A program made the position numbers and the translations under genes. From contig OZ024850.1 in the NCBI GenBank assembly GCA_964017145.1, positions 1,279,618 through 1,343,617 of the forward strand: DNA of 64,000 nt, in the 5' to 3' direction. Source of the stretch: Agrocybe praecox. Taxonomy: Eukaryota > Basidiomycota > Agaricomycetes > Agaricales > Agrocybaceae. Shown here in pieces: positions 11,567 through 22,597 of this stretch. Positions within the stretch are counted from its first letter, which is position 1; each line of letters starts with the position of its first letter. The notes below the pieces were generated by a model, which ran no database searches, had not been told where the DNA came from, and saw only the letters and a program-made list of their open reading frames with translations.

Positions 11567-13056
11567 ATGCCACGCACTGCTTCTTTTGAAAGCCACACAA
11601 GAGAATCAACACTTCCCTCTGATCCACGGATGAAGGATACCCATGTTCATAGGGAATATGTCGACTCGGAAAATTCAAGGACGAAGGATTCTCCTAGTCA
11701 CAAAGAATACGTCGACGAGTCCACTGAAGTCGTCGAGGTCATATACCCTAACAAGTGGGCGCGATACCGGTGAGTAGCATCACTGTTACTTTTCGAGGCA
11801 TTCCTTAATCGTGATTCTAGGGAATACGTTCGCGAACCCTTCGCCGAATTTCTTGGTGTTATGATTTTGATTATCTTTGGCAATGGTGTCAATTGTCAAG
11901 CGACGCTGTCGGGCGATACTGCAGTTAGTGCAGGAGAACAAGGAGTGCGTACCATGATTGTCATTAAGATCGACTTGAATACGACGATTTCAACAGAACT
12001 ATCTTTCCATTAATATTGGATGGGCAGTTGGAACTGCTATGGGTGTCTGGGTTTCAGGAGGAATTTCAGGAGGACATATCAACCCGGCTGTAAGAATTCA
12101 TCTATCGGATCTTAGCTATTGCGCTAACGTACCTCCCTGAAATAAGGTTACTCTCGCATTGGCCACGTTTAGAGGGTTTCCCTGGAAGAAGGTTCCGGTA
12201 AGTACTTTGTGTGGTTTTTCTGTCCCATAAGTCTTATCGATCTCTATAGATATTTATCGTCGCCCAACTGTTCGGTGGTATCTGCGGAGCTGCCGTTGTG
12301 TATGCCAATTACTTCCACGCGCTCAATATATACGAGGGATATAATATCCGCACCCTCAAGACCGCTGGTCTCTTTTCAACATATGCTGTCAGTATTTTTC
12401 ATGGACTCATGGATTTGATCGTTGAAGCTAAAGAGAATCGTCCAATAGGCTAGCTACATGACCAACGTATCAGCCTTTTTCTCCGAATTTTTGGGCACGA
12501 CTGTTCTCATCCTTGTTGTCCTCGCCATGAACGACAAAAAGAACTGCCCTCCTCCTGCTGGCCTAGGCCCGCTCGTTCTTTTCTTCCTCATTCTTGGTAT
12601 CGGCGCATCGCTCGGCACAGAAACAGGTGTGTAGCTTTGTTGATAACAACGTTACCCCGCGAACGTATCTGATCATCCTGTTATCTTATCTTTTAGCCTA
12701 TGCTATCAACCCTGCTCGTGATCTTGGTCCCAGATTACTGACCGCAATGGTGGGCTACGGAAAGGAAGTATTCACATACAGAAAGTAGGTGTCTTCGTAT
12801 TCTTCAAGTTATGCCTCATCTTAACGTCTCTTCTTCTTTGCGCTCTTAGTCAATACTGGCTCTGGTGTCCAATTCTAGCGCCTATCTGCGGAGCTCTATT
12901 CGGAACGTTTGTATATGACGCAATGCTCTATACCGGTGAAGATAGTATTCTCAATAAACCGTTAGTAATCCTCATATCCGTTCATTCCGTGCTTTTATTG
13001 AATTACCTCATTTCTATAGAAATATCCAATACCTCCGCCGTAAAAGTGGAGTATAA
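11567..13056 (+). CDS. Aquaglyceroporin (MIP family)
   Basis: A membrane channel for water and glycerol or other small polyols. Six membrane segments can be read across the exons: [72 protein letters not shown] and [17 protein letters not shown]. Both pore motifs are intact: GGHINPAVT after segment 2 and [11 protein letters not shown] after segment 5. The Asp after NPAR is the mark of glycerol-conducting members. The N-terminal tail (about 75 residues) is long and hydrophilic with a near-repeat, HREYVDSE and HKEYVDES. The last intron ends at 13019 and the protein closes with YLRRKSGV and the stop at 13054-13056. About seven introns are inferred. Confidence 0.92.
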
Positions 13057-13368
13057 ATTTCTTGTGGTAGAACGGACCACTCCGAATCTCTCGGAATGTC
13101 TGCAGGTTAACGAACATTCACGATTTACTATGGTCATCTTTCCTTCTTTGATCTCATGTCCAACGCTGTAACCCTATCTTTATTGCCTTTTTCTTTCGTC
13201 GCTCAACGTTATTCGATTTTCGACCTATGTACTAATTCCCTGCGAAGACCTTAGTTTATTGACAAAAGAATTAATTATACCTTGCAATGTTTGTAGATTG
13301 CTATTCTGAGCGTGTTAGTTATTCTGAGCGTGTCAGTGTGTATCTCTGGAAACAAATGTGCGAACTCG
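13057..13368. other. Intergenic with a short tandem repeat
   Basis: 3' flank of the aquaporin gene. At 13303-13338 an 18-bp unit beginning attctgagcgtgt occurs twice head to tail with two differences. It ends where the TA-flanked inverted-repeat element begins. Confidence 0.5.
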
Positions 13369-13370
13369 TA

Positions 13371-14191
13371 AAGCACAACTCATACGGTCTGGTCAACATC
13401 ACATGATCGTAACTTTGTGTGACCGGATTTCGCCGACTTGCTTTGCTTGATCTTGGAAACAACTTGGAAAACATATATGCGATTGATATGCAACGTAGCA
13501 CATGCTAATATCAGTATGTCAAATAGTACGATAAAACGTGGTTTACATTATAAAAAAATATTGGCTCAATTCTCGCATTTTCAAGGTCTTGGAGAATACT
13601 TTGGAGATGGTACACTGCCCTTTATATTTCGGGGCGGCCGCAGCTGCCTGTGAGCCCGTTAAACCTTTGATGCCGTGTCTCTCCCTACATCCATCTTTAT
13701 ATACTCAAATGGAACAAAAATGAGGTAGAAAAAAAGCGACTCACCTCTTCTTAACTCCCTGCTGAATGATCAATTTTCTCTTTTTCTCTCTGCAATTTTT
13801 CGCACATCTTTTTGATACATCTGTAAAGCCCAATAAATTTCCTATAGGATTGCATTTCATTTCCGCAAGCATGTAGCAAGTAACAGACTGAAAAAATTAG
13901 ATCTGTGAGGAGAGACGCGACGACGCGTTCATAATTAGCAGTGTCAAGTAAAGACGCGTCCAAATCTCACCTCATGGGGCACCTCGTCTGAGCCCTTTTT
14001 GGAAAATTCCTTTGCAAGAAAAGTTTTTTATTTAAAATATCTACATTTTGTTGCGAACAGATTTTTATTTTATCCCAAATTGCGAGTGCCCCAAAGGAAA
14101 TTGTCCTTTTCGCCTGCCAAATTCGAGCAAAATGTCACGCAAGTGACACTTTTAGTCATGTGATGTTGACCAGACCGTATGAGTTGTGCTT
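13371..14191. mobile_element. TA-flanked inverted-repeat element (Tc1/mariner-like MITE)
   Basis: The first 36 bases, starting AAGCACAACTCATACGG, return as a perfect reverse complement at the right end (14156-14191). Both ends are flanked by the dinucleotide TA (13369-13370 and 14192-14193), the target duplication of the Tc1/mariner superfamily. The 821-bp interior has only short frames (a minus frame of about 70 codons at 13751-13963) and no recognisable DDE transposase, so I call it non-autonomous. The perfect inverted repeats suggest recent activity. It ends about 200 bp upstream of the next gene's ATG. Confidence 0.82.
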
Positions 14192-14388
14192 TATTAGTGC
14201 TGGATAGGGAAACGATGATCATGACACGGCTTCAAAATTAGAACGGCAAGAGATGACTGTAATGATGACGTAACCGTGCGAGGGAGTCTGCATGTTCGCC
14301 CTTGCCACTGCAAGGACCGAGAAGATTCCTGCAACAGTATCGCACCCACACCCAAACCACTTTTCAGCGATCCAGCATACTGACAACC

Positions 14389-15078
14389 ATGAGATATATG
14401 AACGGAGATGTACGGTTCTTCGTCCTGCATGCAAGTGACAATGACTGAAATGATATTTTCTCGATACCGCTTATCTCTCAATCGACCCTCGCTTTTCGAC
14501 CTTGAAACCTGAAGGAACTGGCAGACTTAATGAAGAGCGGGAAAGAGCCGAAGAAAGACTTTTTGGTTGTCGATGTTCGAGACGACGATTATGTCGGTGG
14601 AAATATCAAAGGAGCGGTGAACTTGCCATCGAGAGAATTCCTGATGAACGTCGACGGCCTCGTCAAAGATACGAAAGAAGTTCCTCTGATCGTTTTCCAC
14701 TGTTCGTTATCACAAGTCCGGTATGCTACTCTCTTTCTGTCGTGGTGTATCACCGTTTGCTGACACTGCGATTCGCGAAGTGGACCGAAAGCTGCTAGGG
14801 TATAGTCAGCCTCTGAATTACACCATGCGCTGTGGCTTAATGAAGTCCCATAGATTTATGAAGAAACCAGGCGAAACGTTCTCGACGGCAAGGATATCGA
14901 GCACGAAGTAGTGATCCTACGAGACGGTTTCTCGCAGTTCCAGGTGAAATACAAGGTGAGCTAATGGGGTACGAAAGTACGTGTTATTTATGCTGACTGG
15001 AGGGAAACCGTACTGCAGGACGATCCAGCACTTATTGAAAACTGGGATAAGGACGTCTGGGCATCTGACTGGAGTTAA
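14389..15078 (+). CDS. Rhodanese/Cdc25-type phosphatase or arsenate reductase (Ych1/Ibp1/Acr2-like)
   Basis: A small cytosolic or nuclear rhodanese-fold protein of the Cdc25-like group, which contains protein tyrosine phosphatases and arsenate reductases. Exons read by eye: 14389-14409 (MRYMNGD), 14515-14720, a 19-nt microexon 14781-14799, 14854-14955 and 15019-15078. Splicing gives GDELADLMKSG, the rhodanese strand FLVVDVRDDDYVGGNIKGA, and the active-site loop HCSLSQVRGPKAAR. That loop has the CX5R signature with the catalytic Cys followed five residues later by Arg. It ends DKDVWASDWS. The first exon is chosen because it supplies an ATG, keeps frame and restores the ELA helix; a downstream ATG at 14530 is the alternative. 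Which substrate is used cannot be read from the sequence. Confidence 0.82.
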
Positions 15079-15180
15079 ACGTCAAACTTGCATTAGACTT
15101 CGAAGGGTAAGGGTGTTCGGGATATTATCGATGATATGGGATACAATACAATATCATTATTTTGCATTGGGATAGAAAGC

Positions 15181-15748
15181 CTATGTGCTTGTAGAGCTTT
15201 TGCCTGGTTGGGTAGATATGTCGCCTTCTGCTGGGGTTTGCTTTAGGGTCCTCTTGGGCATATTTTCGATGACCTGAGTAATCTTTCTGCGTTCGTCCGC
15301 AAATTGCTTCTGGCAGATATGCCTTCACGGAAGGTGTTATCAATTTGATGCCGAACACACGCAAATGAGATACCCACCATGAACCCAACGAAATGAGAAC
15401 GAATGTGCCTATTGCCCAATGCCCCGCCATCATAGGACCTGGGAAGAATACGACGGTTTAAACGCCACATTCAGCAAACGAGCTCAACTATGTCGGACGT
15501 ACCTGCAGTCAGCCCCCGTATAAATCCCATCCCTGTCCCACTCGCAATTCCCGCTAACAGAGCATTTCGAGCACAAGGTAGGTCAGAGACATGTTTCGCG
15601 CTCTGGAAAGGACGCGTTCAGAAAGTCAGTGGAGGCTCTGAACAGGTTCAAAAGATAAACTTGCCTCTATGGAATCATGGATTATATTACCTGTCGGTGG
15701 CGGTACCTTCGAGGGCAAAACAGGAGAAGTACTGTCGGTGGAAGACAT
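15181..15748 (-). CDS. COX20: Cytochrome c oxidase assembly protein COX20
   Basis: COX20 is an inner-mitochondrial-membrane chaperone that handles newly made Cox2 during complex IV assembly. The minus-strand reading starts MSSTDSTSPVLPSK at 15748. After an intron it gives SAKHVSDLPCARNALLAGIASG and MGFIRGLTAG (first membrane segment), then HWAIGTFVLISLGSWW (second segment), and a basic tail ERRKITQVIENMPKR, the usual COX20 order. Frame is kept between exons 1 and 2 only with a donor reading GAG|GCAAGT and an acceptor at 15603-15604, i.e. a GC-AG intron of 62 nt. A GT donor 30 nt further on gives a 41-nt intron and is less likely. Stop TAG at 15181-15183. Confidence 0.85.
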
Positions 15749-16742
15749 AGGGAGTTGACAAAAGCGAATTAATGGACGCTCCACACGTGATGATTGGCTG
15801 TCGGTGTGCGGCCCGACATGTCCGTTTGACAAAGCTCTATTTTTGTCATCCGAGTCGTAAACGATGAACGTCAAGGACCTTTAACTAGAACAATCTGTTT
15901 TGGTTTAGACAGGCGTCTAATTTTTGCTTTTACAGAAGAACCTCAGGCGCTCCCAAACCGAGAATAAAAAAGATGAAATTAGGAGTCAACGCTGAACACA
16001 CGTGACCGTATTCGGGTTTGAATCATGCTGGCAACTTGGCACTTCAGTCTTGCTCTCAATCTTCACATCGCTACAGAGGGACATGTCAGGAGCGAAAAAA
16101 CACGAGCCGATTAACTCTCATCTCTCAAGAACTCTGGGTCAATACCAGCTTTCTGCTACTGTTAATTGATTACCCCCCAAGTCCGAACGACGATCATCCC
16201 CTGTACTGACCTGCGCACGTCTTTGCATTCTCACCGCCAGGAGCATCATGACTCCAACGGAACTAGTCAAGTGATTCCCTGGACACGAGGAACATTACTC
16301 AATAGATAGACCAAGAATACGAAACGCCAACAAAAAGGTGTAATTATGATTCTTCCACACATCGGCCCCCGAAGGACATTACGAGGACAAGTTGAAACCT
16401 CTTGTGATTATGTCAAGCCTACCTGACTTGAGCTGCTTGAAGAATTGTCTATCGTCTTATGACTCTGACATTTCCAATCGGAGGGGATGACTTTCTCTGA
16501 ATATAGTTTTCAAGCTTGTTAACTGCGTCAATTGGGAAAACACAAGGAAACCAACAATGACATCTGACACATCTTCCCAACAGAACTATACAGCAGTATT
16601 TGCGTGATTGTTGCATGTGTGAAATGCTTTCCTGAGATACTCCTTTTCCTCGTTTCTCGACACATGGATTTCCCCGTGGGGGCGATAGATATAAACGCGA
16701 AGGGCTACGTATCCTCGAGAACGAAGGCTACCCCTCCCAGCT
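15749..16742. other. Divergent intergenic region
   Basis: About 1 kb between COX20 (minus) and the carboxylesterase (plus), so it must hold both promoters. Open frames are short and have no coding character. No repeats or RNA genes were recognised. Confidence 0.5.
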
Positions 16743-19084
16743 ATGCTTTCACAGGTCCTTCTCAGTCTCGCGCTGAATATAGCCATTGCGTCTGCTGTTC
16801 CAGCCGCAGGCCCTACCGTCACCCTCGATAGTGGCACGTTTATCGGGACGACTTCAGGCTCAACTCAAAAGTTCATGGGGATCCCATTTGCCAAACCACC
16901 GTAGGCCAATTCTCATGATGATATCTACTTACTGATTGCCCAAGGATTTTTTTTTTCTCTTTCCAGAGTCGGAGATCTTCGCTTCAGGTTACCTCAGACT
17001 GTTCCACCCTACAATGACACCTTTGATGCAACGACCTTTGGACCATCCTGTGCGCAACAAGCAGTCGACCTTCCTATCGTACAGGGATTAGCTGCAGATG
17101 CCGTGGATTATATTGTAAATTCTATCTACGGGCAAATATTCCCCGACTCGGAGGATTGTACGTGGTGACTTATATTCTCAGTTTCGCTTCTTTTATTAAT
17201 AATAACACTCTAAGGCTTGAGCATTAACGTCGTCAAACCTGCCACGGCTACCCCCACTTCTAAATTACCGGTATTAGTGGTAATTGCAGAATCTATCTGT
17301 TTCGCAACGTGTATCTGATCCCCTTTACACAGTGGATATTCGGAGGTGGTTTCGAGCTTGGTAACCCCAACATGTAAGATGACAATTAGCGTCAAAGGCT
17401 CACAGTAGCAGTTGCTCATATTTCTTGTCAAAGCTACGACGGCAGTGTCATAGTTTCGCGCTCCATTGCCCTGGGGAGCCCAGTTATCTACGTGAGCATG
17501 AACTACAGGTATTCATAGACAAACAAAATTCTATGACAAGTATAACAATAACATTACAATTTTCTAGGTTGACTGGATTGGGATTTTTGGCTTCTAAAGA
17601 AGTGAAGGAAGCAGGAGTGGGCAACCTCGGTTTGCAAGACCGTGAGTACCCTTCAATTTTCGACGCAGGATCTAAGCTCTGATATAAAATTCAATCTTAT
17701 TCAGAGAGAGAGGCCTTACGATGGGTACAAAAATACATCGCGCGCTTCGGAGGGGACCCGACAAAGGTTACCATGTATGCTTTGCCTCCTTTATCGTTTC
17801 CTTGCCATTCCTCTTTCTTACAAACACCACTATTAGCTGGGGTGAATCGGCTGGTGCTATCTCCGTATCCTTACAGATGCTTGCCAATGGTGGCAACACT
17901 GAAGGCCTTTTCCGAGCAGCATTTATGGAGTCCGGAGCTCCCATTCCCGTTGGCGACATTACCCATGGACAAAAATATTACGATTCGATCGTAGCAGATA
18001 CTGGATGCTCTGGCTCTGCTGATACCATTGCTTGTCTAAGGACAGTTTCTTACGCATCCCTCAAAGCTGCCATCAATAAGACGCCAGGGATCTTTTCGTT
18101 CCAGGTAATTTGATACTATAAAAAATTAAAAGCTGTAACGAAAATATTTCTAGGCTCTTAATCTTGCATGGCTTCCTCGTGCGGATGGTGTATTCCTTAC
18201 CGATAACCCCCAGGTCCTCGTACAGCAGAACAAAGTAGCAAACATCCCCTATATTACGGGTATGTCTATGCTATAAATACATAACCCTAATTGCTCAATA
18301 AATGTTTAACGTGTTCTAGGCAATTGTGACGACGAAGGAACTCTCTTCTCCTTATCAACCCTCAACTTGACGTAAGTGTATCCATGCATTGTAAACGGGA
18401 ATATTCTGATTCTAAAACAACCTTTTCAACAGCACCGATGCACAAGTCGAGAGTTGGGTCAGGTCAAACTTCTTCCCAGCAGTCACCGATGCACAATTGA
18501 GCCAGTTCAGGACGTTATATCCCTCTGACATCACTCAGGGATCACCTTTTGACACTGGAATACTCAATGCACTTTCCCCACAGTTTAAACGCATTGCTGC
18601 CTTCCAAGGAGACGGTGTTTTCCAGGCACCACGTCGATGGCTCCTCCAGAATACTGTCCCCACGAATCCGAACGTCTGGTCTTACAGTAAGTTTTCCAGC
18701 TAAACATACGGTTGCCTGGTTATTGACACTTGCCGTGATACAGTCAGCAAGCGATTGAAAGCACTGCCAGTCCTAGGATCTGTAAGTATCTTGGTTTTTT
18801 TATGTAGTAGCCGTGACGTTGATTGCCAACCATAGGTACATGCATCTGATATCCTCAACGTCTATGGAGGCGGAGAGATGGAAGACTACCTGATCCGATT
18901 CGCCACTACTCTGAACCCAAACTCGCCCAGTTTGTTCAGCTTCCAATGGCCAAAATTCGACTTGAAATCACGCCAACTGTTGGTCTTCCAAGATGGATTG
19001 ATCCCCCTCGCCTTGACCACCGACACGTACAGACAAGATGCCATGAATCTCTTAACGACTGTCAGTTTAGCGGACCCTGTTTGA
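16743..19084 (+). CDS. Secreted type-B carboxylesterase/lipase, intact copy
   Basis: An alpha/beta-hydrolase of the fungal carboxylesterase B (Candida rugosa lipase-like) family that hydrolyses esters outside the cell. The ATG at 16743 starts a signal peptide (MLSQVLLSLALNIAIASA, then VPAAGP). Marks in order: GTTSGSTQKFMGIPFAKPPVG, SEDCLSINVVKP, WIFGGGFELG (oxyanion hole), GNLGLQDQ, then the nucleophile elbow GESAGA (Ser), GNCDDEGTLFS (acidic residue of the triad), and VHASDI (catalytic His). The end is LADPV with TGA at 19082-19084. About nine introns of 50-90 nt interrupt it, one just before the nucleophile elbow. All triad residues are present. A decayed paralogue follows directly downstream and a third 3' fragment lies in duplication copy B. 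Confidence 0.9.
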
Positions 19085-20212
19085 CGGAATATCATCCTGT
19101 CTGGTCACTGTGCTGAAATAGGATCAATGCGTGCTTCAACTATGGGGCATACTTGTACTATGACACCTGTTGTAGGTAGTCTCGGGGGTGCTCAAGCCAA
19201 AATAGAGGAATAAAAAATGCCACGCCCGAGTTTCCTGTTTTATTTTCCCGTTGAGCTATTTTACCAACGATCAAACTTGGTTAATTCCTGGATGACTCCG
19301 ACAAAAACCACCTTTCGTCACAAGAATAGATCTAGACATGATCTCCTTAGAGAGAGAGAGCAGTGCTCGTGGGCTCCGCACAGCGCATATGCCGACTCGG
19401 CAGGACTCGGCTGTAACGAACGGATGTCCACAAAGCTTGTTTTTGTTTTTGCTAATCCCCACACATTATGGTTACTTTCTCCCATCTGTAGACTTGCCGC
19501 ACTTTAGTTTCGTGCGATACAGGTTACACACGCGTTGAATCTCTTAGAAGCTTCCGAATAAACTTCAAGGCTTTCAAAAGATTTTGGACGAGACGCAGAA
19601 GAATTTCTGAAGAACAGACAATCGAAACACTGGTTATGCTTTAACCATGCTCAAAGTCATTCGGGACGAAGAAAGAGAAAGCAATCTCTATACACACATG
19701 TTTTTTCGATGAATCATGACTGTTTTTGTATGCAAACTCTATCAAAACGGCCCCCCGCAGCGGATACGCGACTTCACGGTAACAAATTGTAAAACGCCAG
19801 CCTGGAGCAAAAATTATCGAACTATTGGCAGTACTAGTAACTGAAAACAGCCACTGCCCGACTACGCATACATGAAGGGAAGTGTTTTGATTCCTTATTA
19901 GACTCTTATGATCTTCCAATTCTGACGTGGAAGGGTGGACTCATCTGTGAGTGCAGTCCTGCGTTATTGTTGCTTATTTTGATCAAAGGTCAAAAAACAC
20001 AGGGAACTATGAATATATGACACTTGACGGAACTTCTGCGCAGGAGGCTAAGTAAGTATCTCAAAGGCGATTTCTATCTTGGTACATGTGAAAATTGCTT
20101 TACTGCTATTTTCTCCTTTCAAATCTTTTCCTGTGAAGAGTTTCCCCGTAGATGATAGATATAAACGTGAAGACCTACGGATCTTTGAAGATATTGAAAG
20201 CCCCTTCTGGCT
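19085..20212. other. Intergenic between carboxylesterase paralogues
   Basis: About 1.1 kb. Near its right end (20130-20210) it resembles the upstream region of the intact esterase (both carry agatataaacg...gaaggcctacg-like sequence before the start), so the promoter was duplicated with the gene. Nothing else was recognised. Confidence 0.5.
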
Positions 20213-22443
20213 ACGCGTTCACGAAATTTTCTCGTGCTTGCTTTGAACACAGCCTATGCGACTGCTGCTCCTGCCGCTACCCCTACTATTACTCTGATAG
20301 TGGCACGTTCATCGGAACGACATCAGGCTTGCCTCACAAAAGTTCCTAGGAATCCCTTTCGCCAAACCACCGTAAGGTTTTCATCACGATTATGGGCTGC
20401 ACTCTACTCGGACACGGCGTTTTTCAGAAAATTTGGAGATCTGCGCTTCAGGTTGCCTTGACCATTCCACCTTATGACGGAACTTTTGATGCAACAAATT
20501 TCGGACTCTCGTGCACACAACAGACAGTTGATCTCTTCATCGTCCAAGGACTCGCTACGGATGCCGTGGATTACATCGTGAATTCCATCTATGGACATTT
20601 TTTTCCAGACTTAGAAGATTGTAAGGAGCATCAATGTTGTCAAACTTGCTCCTGCTACATCAACTTCCAAACTACCGGTAGTGCTTCCGTCTATTTTTTT
20701 TGGAGAAATAGCCGACCCGTTTGAACTTCATACTGGACATTTGGGGGCGGATTCGAGCTTGGTGACCCCAATGTGTAAGCGCATAGCCAACATCCGGCAC
20801 ACACTAACCCCTCACACATAGATCTCATTCCTGCCAAATTATAACGGCGGTGCCATTATTTCATCTTCTATTGCCTTGAAGGCGGCTGGAGTAGGAAACC
20901 TCGGATTGCAGGACCGTAAGTTTTCTCAAACGATGTACGTCCAACTCTTACGATCTAATCCATTCATGGTGATGCAAAGAGAGAACTTGCCTTACGATGG
21001 GTAGAAAAGTATATCACTCAGTTCGGAGGAGACACCACCAAGGTGACCATGTATGGTTTCCCTCCTTTCTCCTAAACATTGCCATCTTTTCACACCGCAT
21101 TAAATTAGCCGGGGTGGGTCCGCTGGCGCTGCATCTGTATCTTTTCAAATCCTTGCCAATGGTGGAAGAACTGAAGGCCTTTTCTGCGCAGCATTTATGG
21201 AATCCGGAGCGCCCATTTCTGTCGGCGACATCACTCACGGTCAAAAATACTATGATTCGATCGTAGCTGATACTGGGTGCTCCGATCCTGCTGATACTCT
21301 TGCTTGTCTTCGGATAGTTCCGTACACTTCACTCAAAGCTGCGATCGATACGATCTTAAGACACTGACCACTCTCATTCCAGGTTCTTTGAGATTATCGT
21401 TTCTTTACAAAGGTTATCGTACTGATGTCTTTCTAGTCTCTCAACATTACCTGGCTTCCTCGCGTAGATGGTCTCTTCCTCACTGACAATCCTCAGGTTC
21501 TTGTCCAGCAAAATAAAGTGGTAAATATTCCGTATGTCACCAGTATGTAATCTACACATAACCTCAGTATCGCGGAATGATGGCTTAATGTAGTCTCGGA
21601 TCCAGCCGTTGTTATAAGGGAATTCAGAAAACATCAATCCCTGTGATTGCCTTTCACGGAGGCTGGATTTGAGACTAGCTTTTAATGTTCCCGATCTAGC
21701 TTCTTGTATAGGTAATTGCGACGACCAGGGAACTTTTCTTCTTTTTCAACCTTGAATTTGACGTAGGGACTAAATATACATTTATGGTGGGCACAGTGCG
21801 ATTTGAACAACCTTTTTCAACAGAACGGATGCACAAGTGGAGAATTGGTTCACTACCAACTTCGCCCCGAGCCTCACGGACGAGCAAACAATTGTATCCC
21901 TCCGATATCACTCAAGGATCGTGCTTTGACACAGGAATCCCGAACGCACTTTCCCCACAGTTAAAACGAATTGCCGCGTTCCAAGGGGATGGTATTCTAC
22001 AAGCGCCGCGCAGATGGCTCCTCCAAAATACAGTCCCTGCGAATTTGGTCATACAGTGAATTTGCAGATGAACATTCAAAGCGTTTGATTTGATTGACCC
22101 ATTTCGAATTTCTATGATAAACTCAACAAGCGATTGAAAGCCTTGCCAGTCCTCGGATCCGTAGGTCAAAGTTTATCAGAACCGGTTACATTGATTAGGA
22201 ACATACGACAGGTCCATGATCTGAATTCTTAACGTCTATGACGGTAAGGAGATGGAAGACTACCACATCCGATTCGCCACTACTCTGAACCCAAACTCAC
22301 CTGAATCGTTCAGCTTCCAATGGCCCAAATTTGACTTGAAATCGCGCCAACTTTTGCTCTTTCAAGACGGATTAATCCCCCTCGCCTTGACCACTGACAC
22401 ATACCGGCAAGACACCATGGATTTCTTGACAACCGTCAGCTAG
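20213..22443 (+). pseudogene. Decayed tandem carboxylesterase paralogue
   Basis: It aligns along its whole length with the intact esterase at 16743-19084, in the same order and strand, including WIFGGGFELG-like, YDGSVIVS-like, nucleophile and VHASD-like stretches. It is broken many times. The start codon is ACG (20213). One base is missing in the TLDSGTF region. A frameshift then meets a stop at the FMGIPF region. Further shifts follow near 20640, 21100, 21360 and 21750, the His-bearing VHASD region is scrambled near 22215, and the last long frame ends VS at 22443. The last 660 bp lie inside duplication copy A. Confidence 0.85.
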
Positions 22444-22597
22444 GCAAATCCCTTTTAAATGAAGTTTTATCTTTCTGTGCAAAGTTTTAGGAATAAGGAT
22501 AACATTCGCTTAAATTATAAGGTGCATATAGTAATTGCCGCAGATGGGTGATGTCTATGTGCTGACAAAAAAGAAGTAAAATCGAATCATATAGTTA

